Source of the DNA: Enterocloster clostridioformis
GTDB lineage: Bacteria > Bacillota > Clostridia > Lachnospirales > Lachnospiraceae
Direction of reading: 5' to 3'
DNA length: 64,000 bases
NCBI RefSeq assembly: GCF_020297485.1
Contig: NZ_JAIWZC010000001.1
Coordinates: 1,178,001-1,242,000, forward strand
The notes under the pieces are model-generated. The model saw nothing but the letters and a program-made list of their open reading frames with translations. It was not told the origin of the DNA and did no database searches. Position numbers and translations under genes: made by a program. Position 1 is the stretch's first letter, and each line of letters opens with the position of its first letter. Below are positions 26,844 through 35,779 of the stretch, in pieces.

Positions 26844-27902
26844 TCACACCAGATGCTCATAGGCATCCACATGGATCTCATCAAAGCTGCTCATCCGGGT
26901 GTACACAGACGCCGCCATATCTAAAAGCGGAAGCAGGGCCGCTGCGCCGGTGCCCTCCCCCAGACACATTCCCGCGGAAATAGCGGGCTTAAGGCCAAGG
27001 GCATCCAGGACCATTGTCCCGGCAGGCTCGGCTGAAACGTGGGAGGCCAGCAGATACTCTTTTACATCCGGGCTGATTCGGACGGCTGCCAGAGCGGCCA
27101 CCCCTGTTATGAGTCCGTCCAGCACCACCGGCAGGCCGCAGGCCGCGCATCCAATGTAAAAGCCGGTCAGGGCCGCCAAATCCAAACCGCCCACTTTGGA
27201 CAGCGCGTCCACCGGATCCTCTCCGGACGGCCTGTGAATGCGGATTCCTTCCCTTATGACCTGCACCTTGCGGTTGTAACCAGCCGTGGTCAGACCGGCC
27301 CCCCGGCCCGTCACCCGTTCGGGGTCCACATCCAAAAGTACGGAAAGAAGGGCGCTGCTGGTAGTGGTATTGCCAATTCCCATTTCTCCGGAGCCGGCCA
27401 GCACATAGCCCCTTTCTTTCAGCTCCACGGCCATATCTGCTCCTGCCTCCATGGCCTTCACCGTTTCCTCCCTGGTCATGGCAGGAGCCTCCAGGAAATC
27501 CTTTGTCCCATATGCCACTTTCCGGTTCACCACGCCGGGAACCGCGTCACGGCAGGCCATGCCCACATCCACAGGAATTACGTCAGCCCCTGCCTGACGG
27601 GCCATAAGGCATACACATGAATTTCCCTGAGCCATGTTCCCTGCCACAATGGCGGTAACCTCCTGTCCGGTCTGGGTCACGCCTTCCTTTACAATGCCGT
27701 TATCCCCGCACATGACCACAATAGCCCTGGGGTGCAGGCTGACTGCCAGGCTGCCGGATGCGGCGGCTATGCGTATGATATCCTCCTCCAGGACTCCCAG
27801 GCTTCCCAAAGGCTTGGCCACCTGGTCCCAGCGCCGCTCTGCCTGACGCCTGAGGGCCTGGCTGGCGGGCTTAATGCTCTTCATTGCTTCCTTCAATGTC
27901 AT
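26844..27902 (-). CDS. cobT: Nicotinate-nucleotide:dimethylbenzimidazole phosphoribosyltransferase
   Basis: Makes alpha-ribazole phosphate, the lower-ligand nucleotide. The 352-residue protein has the typical PLGSLGVLEE start region, GDNGIVKEGVTQTGQEVT, GSGEMGIGNTTTSSAL, and the catalytic Glu late in CLGEGTGAAALLPLLDMA. Spacing to cobU is 39 nt. The lower-ligand base specificity cannot be read from sequence; clostridia often use bases other than dimethylbenzimidazole. Confidence 0.96.
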   Translation of the reverse strand: MTLKEAMKSIKPASQALRRQAERRWDQVAKPLGSLGVLEEDIIRIAAASGSLAVSLHPRAIVVMCGDNGIVKEGVTQTGQEVTAIVAGNMAQGNSCVCLMARQAGADVIPVDVGMACRDAVPGVVNRKVAYGTKDFLEAPAMTREETVKAMEAGADMAVELKERGYVLAGSGEMGIGNTTTSSALLSVLLDVDPERVTGRGAGLTTAGYNRKVQVIREGIRIHRPSGEDPVDALSKVGGLDLAALTGFYIGCAACGLPVVLDGLITGVAALAAVRISPDVKEYLLASHVSAEPAGTMVLDALGLKPAISAGMCLGEGTGAAALLPLLDMAASVYTRMSSFDEIHVDAYEHLV

Positions 27903-27946
27903 AGCTCATGTTCCTTTCCGTCTTGTTCTTCATCTTATTCCTTGCC

Positions 27947-29380
27947 TTATTCCTTGTCTCGTTCCTTTCCATATACCACGCACTGTCCGGCAAAGCTTTG
28001 AACCAGTTCGGGGCAGGAAGGATAATAGAGGTGGGGGAATCCGGCCATCACCCGTTTCACCGTTCTCATGCAGGACCAGTAACGGCCGCCGTTTGGCTTG
28101 ACCGCCGTCATGCAAAATTCATCCTCCCCGCACCCGCAGTCCCAGTAATGAAATTCATGGCCTTTTATCTCTGCCCCCTCCTGAAGAAAGGGAAGGCTGC
28201 GATTGGGCCGCAGGGTTATGTATCCAAACCTGCCGGTTTTTCCGGCCCTGTATCCATGGCCCCTCAAAACACCTGCCATGGGATAATCCGTTCCGTCAGC
28301 CCCCTCCAGACGGTCCAGCAGATAGAGGTATCCGCCGCACTCTGCCAGAATGGGCATCCCGGAACCGGCTGCTGCAGCCACCGAATCCCGCATGGTTCCG
28401 TTGGCTGCCAGGGCCTCCCCATGGTTTTCAGGATAACCTCCCCCCAGAATCAGCCCGTCCAGTCTCTTAGGCAGTTCCTTCTGATGGAGCGGACTAAAAT
28501 ATACAAGCTCGGCTCCGGCCTGTTCCATAGCCCTTAGATTATCCTCATAATAAAAACAAAAAGCCTCATCCCTGGCAATCCCCAGACGAAAATGTGGTGC
28601 CATTCCTGCCTCCGGCCGGACCGGCGCCTCCCTGTCACAGCCGTCCGCGGCAGCGGCAATCCTCAAAAGCGATTCCCACTCCAAATTGTCATCCATCTGG
28701 TCTGCCAGCTGTTCCAGCTGTCCCCTGATTTCATCTATCTCGTCCGGAAGCACCAGTCCCAGATGACGGCTTCCCACCTGAAGGAATTTCAGTTCAGGCA
28801 GATATCCTATGACCGGAATCTGAAACCGTTCCTCCACCATGGGTTTTAGACGGTTATATATCATGGAGGACATACGGTTGAAAAAGATGCCCCTTATGTT
28901 GCGAGTTTTTTTCTCGCAAGTTTTTTTCTCACGAGTTTTTTTCTCATTTTTTGCATCCGCCGTCACATCATACTCCAAAAATCCCTGAATCAAAGCCATC
29001 AGCGATAAGCTGGCTCCTCTTCCATCCACCACCAGAATAGCCGGAAGTCCAAGAATATTTCCAATCTCAAAGGAACTCCCCCGAAGGGACACGCCCCCCA
29101 GACCGTCAAAATATCCCATGACCCCTTCCGCCACCACAAAATGGTCTTTCATCCTCCGGGACAGCTTCTGTCTCATATGTGTCCCGGTCTCAAAGAAACT
29201 GTCCAGGTTTTCATTTTCCACTCCCAGCACCCTGCGGTGGAACAGGCCGTCAATATAGTCCGGTCCGCACTTAAATGCAGCCGGATTATATCCCTTTCTC
29301 TTAAGAAGGGTCAGCAGGCCGCAGGTTACCATGGTCTTGCCGCTTCCGCTTCCAGGAGCCGCTATCATAACTCCTGCCAT
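27947..29380 (-). CDS. cbiA: Cobyrinate a,c-diamide synthase
   Basis: Amidates the a- and c-side chains of cobyrinate using glutamine and ATP. From the start MAGVMIAAPGSGSGKT (29380, GGGGGAGA ribosome site, 16-nt overlap with cbiET) the protein has 477 residues: an N-terminal nucleotide-binding domain with GPDYID, then a class I amidotransferase domain with ILAECGGYLYL as nucleophile motif and ILGGGYPE. A short charged insertion around residue 150 (repeats of EKKTR/EKKTC) is encoded by a 15-bp minisatellite and is not expected in the family. Confidence 0.95.
   Translation of the reverse strand: MAGVMIAAPGSGSGKTMVTCGLLTLLKRKGYNPAAFKCGPDYIDGLFHRRVLGVENENLDSFFETGTHMRQKLSRRMKDHFVVAEGVMGYFDGLGGVSLRGSSFEIGNILGLPAILVVDGRGASLSLMALIQGFLEYDVTADAKNEKKTREKKTCEKKTRNIRGIFFNRMSSMIYNRLKPMVEERFQIPVIGYLPELKFLQVGSRHLGLVLPDEIDEIRGQLEQLADQMDDNLEWESLLRIAAAADGCDREAPVRPEAGMAPHFRLGIARDEAFCFYYEDNLRAMEQAGAELVYFSPLHQKELPKRLDGLILGGGYPENHGEALAANGTMRDSVAAAAGSGMPILAECGGYLYLLDRLEGADGTDYPMAGVLRGHGYRAGKTGRFGYITLRPNRSLPFLQEGAEIKGHEFHYWDCGCGEDEFCMTAVKPNGGRYWSCMRTVKRVMAGFPHLYYPSCPELVQSFAGQCVVYGKERDKE
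28901..28945. repeat. 15-bp minisatellite inside cbiA
   Basis: Three consecutive units of GYRAGTTTTTTTCTC (28901-28915, 28916-28930, 28931-28945; two positions vary). On the coding strand each unit reads GAGAAAAAAACT plus an Arg or Cys codon, giving EKKTR-EKKTC-EKKTR. Unit gain or loss keeps frame, while the seven-base homopolymers favour slippage out of frame. Confidence 0.9.
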
Positions 29381-30663
29381 TGTATCTCTCCCCCGTCGTC
29401 CTTTGGGTCCTGCATGACGGCCACATATACCGGGTTCTGCGCCTTTGGCATATGATAGCTTCCCACCGTATCCACAGGAGCCGCCCATATCTGGGTTATC
29501 TCTCCTGTGGCGAATTCAAATTCCTTCATACATGCCAGAATCTCGCCCACTGTCTCCAGTGTAATGGCATTGGCCACGATTCTCACATGGGGATTGGCGT
29601 CAAGAAGGGCTGCCACGATTTCACGCATATGGCCTCCGCTTCCGCCGATGAACGCGTGGGTGGGCGGCTCCAGTCCCTCCATGGCCTCAGGCGCTTCGCC
29701 TTCCACAATGTGAAATCCCATCCAGCTTCCGTGGAACTTCTGGCAGTTGGATTCAATCAGCTGCAGGGCTTGCCGGTTCCGCTCAATGGCATACACCTGG
29801 CCGCTTCCGCCCCGCTTGCGAATCTCCATTCCCATTTCTACCGCCACGGAGCCGGTGCCGGCCCCGATATCATAGCACACGGCCTGGGCGCCGATACACA
29901 GCTTCTCCAGGGATATCCTCCGTACCTCCTTTTTTGTCATAGGCACCTGCCCACGGATATAGTCGTCATCCCCGGGACCGGGCTGGGGATAAAGCTGTCC
30001 TTCCGCCGCCTCTGTATTCTCCACCAGAACACAGGCCAGGCTGCCAAAGGGAAGGCGCTCATCCTCCATCAGAAGCTCGGCAGGAGTCATTTCCCAGGCA
30101 ATGCGTTCATCCTCATATGAAAAATTTTCTCCGGCCCATATGGTCACGTTGCTCATTCCGCTGCTGACCAGCTGACGGCACAAATCCGGCACGCTGCCGG
30201 CTCCGCCCAGCAGGATAAAACAGCTCCTAAAGCTGCGGATATGGGCAACCACATCGCAGTCCCGTCCATGGCTGCTGACCGGATGGACATTCTGCCAGCT
30301 CTTTCCCAGCCTGGCGCAGAAATAGGACAGGCTGGACACACCCGGCACAAATTCCACGTCCCATCCTTCACGCACAAATGCCTTGGCCGCCGCCTCAGCC
30401 CCGCTGTAAAAGCCGGTGTCTCCCGACAGCACCAGAGCTGCCTCATCCCACCGGAAGCTGCCCAGCCACTGAACCATCTCACTTGGCTTATAGGCTGAAA
30501 ATATCCGCTTCTTATCGGTGTACGCGCTGACGCTGTCCAGCATCCGGTCCGCACCCATCACCACCTGGGCCGCCTCCAGGCAATCCATTGCCCGGCCCGT
30601 CAGCTGGTCCTCTCCCCCCATTCCTATGCCCACCAGATATACGATTGGCCTTAAATCATCCAT
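29365..30663 (-). CDS. cobL: Cobalt-precorrin-7 C5-methyltransferase / precorrin-6B C15-methyltransferase fusion (CbiE-CbiT)
   Basis: Bifunctional protein methylating C-5 and C-15 with decarboxylation of the acetate side chain. The N-terminal half (about 1-215) is a tetrapyrrole methylase (VYLVGIGMGG, LSGDTGFYSGA). The C-terminal half (about 225-432) is a Rossmann methyltransferase with CYDIGAGTGSVAVEMG and AFIGGSGGHMREIV. The ATG at 30663 has AAAGGAAG 5 nt upstream and overlaps the cbiJ stop by 8 nt; an ATG seven codons upstream is possible. Many anaerobic pathways encode CbiE and CbiT separately. Confidence 0.95.
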   Translation of the reverse strand: MDDLRPIVYLVGIGMGGEDQLTGRAMDCLEAAQVVMGADRMLDSVSAYTDKKRIFSAYKPSEMVQWLGSFRWDEAALVLSGDTGFYSGAEAAAKAFVREGWDVEFVPGVSSLSYFCARLGKSWQNVHPVSSHGRDCDVVAHIRSFRSCFILLGGAGSVPDLCRQLVSSGMSNVTIWAGENFSYEDERIAWEMTPAELLMEDERLPFGSLACVLVENTEAAEGQLYPQPGPGDDDYIRGQVPMTKKEVRRISLEKLCIGAQAVCYDIGAGTGSVAVEMGMEIRKRGGSGQVYAIERNRQALQLIESNCQKFHGSWMGFHIVEGEAPEAMEGLEPPTHAFIGGSGGHMREIVAALLDANPHVRIVANAITLETVGEILACMKEFEFATGEITQIWAAPVDTVGSYHMPKAQNPVYVAVMQDPKDDGGEIQWQEL

Positions 30664-31483
30664 ATATGCTTCCTTTCTTTTCATGGTCCATCCACTCCTT
30701 CAGCTGTCCCTTTATCTCATCTAAGGATATGCCTTCCCCGCTGCCCGGCCGGTCAATCACCACTGCCGCAGCGCCGGCCCTGCGCGCTGCCTTTATCTTT
30801 TCCGAAAAGCCTCCGGCCGCGCCGCCGTCCTTGGTCACCAGATAAGCGCATCCGTATTCCCTGAGCTGTGCCAGATTCATTTCCTCTGAAAAAGGTCCCT
30901 GCATGGCGATGATATGGCGGCCCTCAAATCCCAGACTCCTGCACCGGGCCACGGCCTCCTCCGAGGGCAGGACCCTGGCATAAATTCTCTGCTCATAATC
31001 CCTTATCCTTGTGTACGAGCTCAGCTCCTTGCTGCCTGTTGTCACCAGAATATTTCCCGTCACAGAGGACAGCCATGTGACTGCCGTCTCCACATCCGGC
31101 ATATGGACTACCCCCGCCCCCGGCCGGCTGTCCCCGATCCCCGGCTCGCGCAGGCACCTTATAAGCCGCAGTCCCTTTCTTCCGGAACAGGCAATCCTTA
31201 TGTTTCGGGTTACTTCCACCGCATATGGATGGGTGGCGTCAATGACAAATCCCGGCCGCAGCTCATCAAACATCTGCTCCATTTCCGTGACATCCAGACG
31301 CCCCTGGCGTATCTCCATGCATCCGGCATGGTCCGGCCTGCATATATCCTCCAGCAAATCCCTTCCATACCCGGTAGCCACACAGATTACAAAGGGCTGG
31401 TTAAGCTCCTGAAGGTATTCGGCCAGCAGCCTCCCCTCCGTGGTCCCGGCAAACAGTACGATATTCTTCTTAATTTCCTTCAT
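30656..31483 (-). CDS. cbiJ: Cobalt-precorrin-6A reductase
   Basis: NAD(P)H-dependent reduction of the corrin macrocycle. The protein has 275 residues from MKEIKKNIVLFAGTTEGRLL, with VIDATHPYAVEVTRNI, LVTTGSKELSSY and a late YLVTKDGGAAGGFSEKI-type motif; these are CobK/CbiJ hallmarks. The ATG at 31483 overlaps the preceding gene by 14 nt; a longer start 12 codons upstream would overlap by 50 nt and lacks support. Confidence 0.94.
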   Translation of the reverse strand: MKEIKKNIVLFAGTTEGRLLAEYLQELNQPFVICVATGYGRDLLEDICRPDHAGCMEIRQGRLDVTEMEQMFDELRPGFVIDATHPYAVEVTRNIRIACSGRKGLRLIRCLREPGIGDSRPGAGVVHMPDVETAVTWLSSVTGNILVTTGSKELSSYTRIRDYEQRIYARVLPSEEAVARCRSLGFEGRHIIAMQGPFSEEMNLAQLREYGCAYLVTKDGGAAGGFSEKIKAARRAGAAAVVIDRPGSGEGISLDEIKGQLKEWMDHEKKGSIYG

Positions 31484-32984
31484 ACCGGTAACCTCTCGGC
31501 GTGACCATATAGGGGCCAATCTGCCTGGTATGGGAATTGCCGATGTAAACCGTGGTGAACATGTCCACCCGGCGTTCCTTCAGGTCCTCCAGGGCAAGGA
31601 CCTCCATCCCTTCCCCTTCCCTGCCGATGTTCACAGCCAGCCCGCACACGGTATGCCCCGGCCTGTACTTGAGAATACGGCTGCATGCCTGCCGGAAATA
31701 GTCAGGCCGTCCCCTGCTGGCCGGGTTGTACAGACATATGACAAAATCCGCCTGGGCCGCGGCCTCCACCCGGTTCCATATGACTTCCAGGGGCGTAAGC
31801 CGGTCGCTTAAGCTTATGACGGCAAAATCGTGCATCAGCGGGGCTCCCAGAACCGCCGCCCCCGCGCAGGCAGCGGTGATTCCCGGCACGGTCCTGACGC
31901 TGACACCTGGATACTGCTCTGCCAGTTCCAGTATGAGGCCCGCCATTCCATAAACCCCTGCGTCCCCGCTGCATATCATGGCTGTATTCTTTCCCTCCAT
32001 ACAGCAATCAAAGGCCTTCCGGCACCGTTCCTCTTCCCTGGTCATGGCAGTGGTCAGGAATTCCTTATGGGGGAACAATCCCCTTACCAGGTCCACATAG
32101 ACCGTGTAACCGGCTATGACCTGGCACTGCTCCATCACTTCCAGGGCCTGTCCCGTCATCTGCTTTTTTTCTCCTGGTCCCATTCCCACCACATAGAGTG
32201 TTCCGGGCTTGTGTTTCCCCCGGGCATCTTCACGGCCCACACGGAATCCGGTGGTAAAGGCAGGGTCGTAAAGCTTTGATCGCTCATAGCCGGTCTGGGA
32301 CACGGTATTTCCCACCACAATAAGCGCGGTTTTATGGATTCCTTCCCTGTCTGCCGTCTCCTTTAAGGCGGCTAGCGTACACCGGACCACCTTCTCGTCC
32401 GGCCAGGTTGCCTTATATACAATGGCTGCGGGCGTATCCCCCGGATATCCGCCCTTCATCAGCTCCTCTGACAGTTCCCCCGTCATTCCGGCGCTGAGGA
32501 ATATCACCATGGTGCTGCCGTGGGCGGCAAATTTCCCTATGGATTCCCGGTCCGGCACAGGAGTCCTTCCGGCCATCCTGGTTATGACTACGCTCTGGCT
32601 GATGCCGGGCAGGGTATATTCCATCCCAAGCGCCGCCGCGGCTCCGCAGAAGGAGCTGACTCCGGGACATATATCATATCCTATCCCCCTGGCGTCCAGA
32701 CCGTCCATCTGTTCCCGTATGGCACCGTAGAGGCAGGGATCTCCGGTGTGAAGGCGCACCGTGGTAAGACCGTCCCGTTCCGCCTGTTCCATCACTTCCA
32801 GGACCTGCTCCAGGTCCATGGTGGCGCTGTCATAAATCCTGGCATCCTGCCTGGCCCAGTCCAAAAGCTCCCGGCTGACCAGGGAACCCGCGTATATAAC
32901 CACATCTGCCTCCGACAAGAGTCTCTGCCCCCTGACCGTAATCAAATCAACCGCACCTGGACCTGCTCCTACTATATGTATCAT
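31470..32984 (-). CDS. Fusion of precorrin-4 C11-methyltransferase (CbiF) and precorrin-3B C17-methyltransferase (CbiH)
   Basis: A 504-residue protein made of two SAM-dependent tetrapyrrole methylases. Residues 1-250 match CbiF/CobM (IHIVGAGPGAVDLITVRG, VRLHTGDPCLYGAIREQM, CPGVSSF). Residues 262-504 match CbiH/CobJ (LYVVGMGPGEKKQMTGQA, ICSGDAGVYGMAG, VPGITAACAGAA, and CLYNPASRGRPDY). A short linker (DARGKHK) joins them. The two reactions flank the ring-contraction and lactone-opening steps, with CbiG encoded two genes upstream, so the fusion may help channel an unstable intermediate. Confidence 0.93.
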   Translation of the reverse strand: MIHIVGAGPGAVDLITVRGQRLLSEADVVIYAGSLVSRELLDWARQDARIYDSATMDLEQVLEVMEQAERDGLTTVRLHTGDPCLYGAIREQMDGLDARGIGYDICPGVSSFCGAAAALGMEYTLPGISQSVVITRMAGRTPVPDRESIGKFAAHGSTMVIFLSAGMTGELSEELMKGGYPGDTPAAIVYKATWPDEKVVRCTLAALKETADREGIHKTALIVVGNTVSQTGYERSKLYDPAFTTGFRVGREDARGKHKPGTLYVVGMGPGEKKQMTGQALEVMEQCQVIAGYTVYVDLVRGLFPHKEFLTTAMTREEERCRKAFDCCMEGKNTAMICSGDAGVYGMAGLILELAEQYPGVSVRTVPGITAACAGAAVLGAPLMHDFAVISLSDRLTPLEVIWNRVEAAAQADFVICLYNPASRGRPDYFRQACSRILKYRPGHTVCGLAVNIGREGEGMEVLALEDLKERRVDMFTTVYIGNSHTRQIGPYMVTPRGYRYEGN

Positions 32985-32997
32985 CTTATTCCGCCTT

Positions 32998-34200
32998 TCA
33001 TCTGTTCCTCATTCTGTCCGTAAAGTACATAAGCAAATCATCTGCTCCGGTGGTCGCGCCCAGTATTCCGCGTTCATTGGTAAATACAATGGCCTCTGCC
33101 CTCAGACCTTCACCGGCCCGCCGTTTCACATGCTGTTCCAGCCGCCCCATCACCCGCTTCATCACCTGTTCACGCAGGCCATCCTCTGTCTCCAGGAGGC
33201 GCAGCCCCTCGTCCACGGTCACTGCTTCCAGAATCTGTTCCACCAGCTCCCTTTTTGCGCCGCAGGCAGCTCCGTGGGCTGCCAGGATTTCCATTCTCCC
33301 GTCCGCCCAGGAGGAATGGGTATTCATGATACCTGCTGCCAGTTTGATCAGCTTACCGCCATGGCCTATGAGCAGTATGGACTCCGCCCCTTCTTCCACC
33401 GCCATGTCAATGGTACTGCCTATGAAGTTGCTGCATTTCACAGCCTGTCCCAGGCCAAGTCCAAGTACATTGCCCACAAAGCTCTCACCGTAATTTCCCG
33501 GTGTCACCAAAAGGTTCTTCTCCCCCTTGCGGATCCTCTGCCTCAGCTCCAGCCGTATGGTGTCAAGAAGCGCTGTCTCGCTCATGGGCTCCACTATTCC
33601 GCTGGTCCCCAGTATGGATATGCCTCCCCGGATTCCCAGACGGCTGTTAAATGTCCTATGCGCTACCTCAAACGCTCCCGGTACACGGATTTCAATGGAA
33701 AGCACACCTTTAAAACCGGATTCCCGGCACACACCGGCCACCTGTTCAAATATCATCTTCCTGGGAACCGGGTTAATGGCAGCCTTTCCCACTTCACAGC
33801 TCAAACCGCACTGAGTTACCCTTCCCACTCCCACACCTCCGGATAAATACAGCCGTAATCCGTCTTTTTCATACACATAATCCCCACCGGCACAGCCAGC
33901 ATCGCCGCTGTCCGCATCCGGCAGCCGGATCTGTGAATACACCATAAGCCCGTCCGTCACATCCGGGTCGTCGCCTGCATCCTTTCTGACGCCGCAGGAT
34001 ACGCTGTTTTCACCCGGATCCATCTCCTCCACCTCCAGGTCCAAACGGATTCCCTTTGGCGTTGTCAGGGATACCTGCTCCATTCTCCTGCCCTGCAACA
34101 ACATAACGGCAGCTGCCAAGGAAGCCGCTGCCGCACAAGTACCTGTGGTGTATCCCCATCTCAATTTTTTCTGATTCTTATAGATGTACGAATCTCCCAT
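32998..34200 (-). CDS. cbiD: Cobalt-precorrin-5B C1-methyltransferase
   Basis: Oxygen-independent corrin C-1 methylation, a marker of the anaerobic pathway. The 400-residue protein has the diagnostic LRWGYTTGTCAAAAS near the start, GVGVGRVTQCGLSCEVG, LGTSGIVEPMS, and GHGGKLIKLAAGIMNTHS. It lies 13 nt upstream of the CbiF-CbiH gene and 115 nt downstream of cbiG, across a short tandem repeat. Confidence 0.96.
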   Translation of the reverse strand: MGDSYIYKNQKKLRWGYTTGTCAAAASLAAAVMLLQGRRMEQVSLTTPKGIRLDLEVEEMDPGENSVSCGVRKDAGDDPDVTDGLMVYSQIRLPDADSGDAGCAGGDYVYEKDGLRLYLSGGVGVGRVTQCGLSCEVGKAAINPVPRKMIFEQVAGVCRESGFKGVLSIEIRVPGAFEVAHRTFNSRLGIRGGISILGTSGIVEPMSETALLDTIRLELRQRIRKGEKNLLVTPGNYGESFVGNVLGLGLGQAVKCSNFIGSTIDMAVEEGAESILLIGHGGKLIKLAAGIMNTHSSWADGRMEILAAHGAACGAKRELVEQILEAVTVDEGLRLLETEDGLREQVMKRVMGRLEQHVKRRAGEGLRAEAIVFTNERGILGATTGADDLLMYFTDRMRNR

Positions 34201-34283
34201 AGTCTCACCCGCTGTCCAACATCTGACTTAAACTATGGAAAAGTATATCATATCCGACTGCATTTCTCAATGTCTAATTTACC

Positions 34284-34346
34284 TGTGACTGGCTGTTACT
34301 GGCTGTGATTGGCTGTTACTGGCTGTGACCGGCTCTTGCGACCGGC
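34284..34346. repeat. 10-bp tandem repeat spanning the cbiG stop codon
   Basis: Four clear copies of GGCTGTKAYT begin at 34291, 34301, 34311 and 34321, with degenerate units before and after. The cbiG stop (34316-34318) lies inside the third clear unit, so slippage could change the C-terminus or read into the gap before cbiD. Confidence 0.85.
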
Positions 34347-35380
34347 TCTATGGCCGCCGCCACCGTCACTCCTTCTCCGGCCCGCTTATGTATCAGAAGG
34401 ATTCCTCCCCCGGCTGTGCAGGACCTTTCGCAGACATTGCCCACGCCCACCGCGGTTCTTACAAACTCGGATTCCTCAAACTCTCCTTTTACAGCCAGCA
34501 GTTCCCCGGCTGTAAATGTGCGGAGCTCCCACCCGTACCTGCCGGCCAATTGCGACACAGCTGCCTCCCCGGCCTTAATATCAATGGTGGACAGTGCCTT
34601 TACCGCCGCCGGGTCAATACCGCTGTCCTCCAGCGCTTCCAGAACGCGGCGTTCCAGGACATCCGGCTGTGTTCCCTTCCTGCAGCCCACGCCCACCACA
34701 ACCATCTTTGGAACCAGGCGGAGGAAGGAGGGTCTTTCACTGTTTCGGAATGTAATCCATATGTTATGCCCGCACACCCTATTCATGCATATATTATGCC
34801 TGCATATGTCCCTGGCGCCCTCCGCCCCATGGCACTCCGAATCGCAGAAAAAGCCCACCTCCCCGCCATCCAGCAGCCAGGCGGAAATCTCTTTGGCCTC
34901 TTTTCTGTCTGTGATGCAAAGACCGTTTCGGGCCGCGAAGACATCCACTGCAAACACACCGTTGACATCTGTTGCCGTGGTTATGACCGGTATGCCATTA
35001 AGCCAGCCCGCCATTCTTTCAGCCAGCTCATTGGCTCCCCCCACATGGCCTGACAACAGGGGAATGCAGAAATGTCCCGCCTCATCAGCCGCCACCACAG
35101 GAGGGTCTGTCATCTTATCCCGGACATAGGGCGCAATGGCCCTGACCGCAATACCGGCTGCACCGATGAATACCAGCGCCCTCTTCTGTCCAAACATGGA
35201 TCCGGTCCATTCCGAAAGGGACCTGTCCTGAGGCAGGATTCCCTCCGCCTCCCATTCCGGCTTCCAGAAGCGCCGCGGCACATATCCCCGGCACTCAGTT
35301 CCCGTATCCCTGAACCGGCCGCACAGCAGGCGGCATATTCCGGCGCCTCTCGCCGTAAAACAGATCATTCCTATCTTCAT
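34316..35380 (-). CDS. cbiG: Cobalt-precorrin-5A hydrolase
   Basis: Opens the lactone ring of cobalt-precorrin-5A with loss of acetaldehyde. The 354-residue protein starts MKIGMICFTARG and has VFIGAAGIAVRAIAPYV, PLLSGHVGGANELAERMA, VITTATDVNGVFAVD, and a C-terminal CobE-like domain with VVVGVGCRKGTQPD and STIDIKAGE. AAAGGAG precedes the ATG. It is the first gene of the cobalamin operon; the 55 nt to the spore-protein gene hold no recognisable B12 riboswitch. Confidence 0.95.
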   Translation of the reverse strand: MKIGMICFTARGAGICRLLCGRFRDTGTECRGYVPRRFWKPEWEAEGILPQDRSLSEWTGSMFGQKRALVFIGAAGIAVRAIAPYVRDKMTDPPVVAADEAGHFCIPLLSGHVGGANELAERMAGWLNGIPVITTATDVNGVFAVDVFAARNGLCITDRKEAKEISAWLLDGGEVGFFCDSECHGAEGARDICRHNICMNRVCGHNIWITFRNSERPSFLRLVPKMVVVGVGCRKGTQPDVLERRVLEALEDSGIDPAAVKALSTIDIKAGEAAVSQLAGRYGWELRTFTAGELLAVKGEFEESEFVRTAVGVGNVCERSCTAGGGILLIHKRAGEGVTVAAAIEPVARAGHSQ

Positions 35381-35435
35381 TCCCGTCTCCTTTGTATCAT
35401 TCCTGATTAAAGATATAAAACAGTATATCGGAAAA

Positions 35436-35648
35436 TCATTCCTGCTGCAATGCCTCTTTCTTAAGTTCCCGTTTGCGCTTTGTGATAAGCCCCCCTATCT
35501 TGCCGCTTTCCTTGGCTGTCAGGCTTCTCCATCCGCCCTCCATGACCTTTGCGTCCAGCCCCAGTTCCTGGGCAATCTCAAACTTAAGCTGGTCCTGGGC
35601 ACTCAGGTTATGGGGATCAAATGCCTCATTCTTTTTAGACTTTCCCAT
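35436..35648 (-). CDS. Alpha/beta-type small acid-soluble spore protein
   Basis: DNA-coating spore protein. From MGKSKKNEAF, the 70 residues contain the SASP core: LKFEIAQELGL, then GGWRSLTAKESGKIGGLITKR, matching the conserved EIA-ELG and G-IGG-KR blocks that include the germination-protease region. The ATG at 35648 is preferred over a TTG 14 codons earlier, although its AAAGGAG is 11 nt away. A TATAAT-like box (35695-35700) with GTATAG 17 bp upstream could be its promoter; forespore sigma-G control is expected from the family but not shown. The cobalamin operon follows directly. Confidence 0.82.
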   Translation of the reverse strand: MGKSKKNEAFDPHNLSAQDQLKFEIAQELGLDAKVMEGGWRSLTAKESGKIGGLITKRKRELKKEALQQE

Positions 35649-35750
35649 GCAGGTTCTTGCTCCTTTCTTGCTGATACAAAATAAGTACAAATGGATTATA
35701 CCCAGGCAGGGGCCTGCCTATACCGTTCTTACAACTTATTCCAATTGCCC

Positions 35751-35779
35751 TTGCAATTTAAATTGTTGTATATTATACT
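35751..35779 (+). promoter_or_regulatory. Promoter of the LytTR regulator-kinase pair
   Basis: TTGCAA (35751-35756), 17-bp spacer, TATACT (35774-35779), about 95 nt upstream of the GTG start. The leader of about 90 nt is unexplained. Upstream, AGGCAGG/CCTGCCT near 35704-35719 forms a tight palindrome between this promoter and the spore-protein gene. Confidence 0.65.

Noticed and set aside
35381..35435. Cobalamin riboswitch before cbiG
   Set aside because: Only 55 nt separate the genes, and no B12-box-like sequence was seen; a computed search would be decisive.
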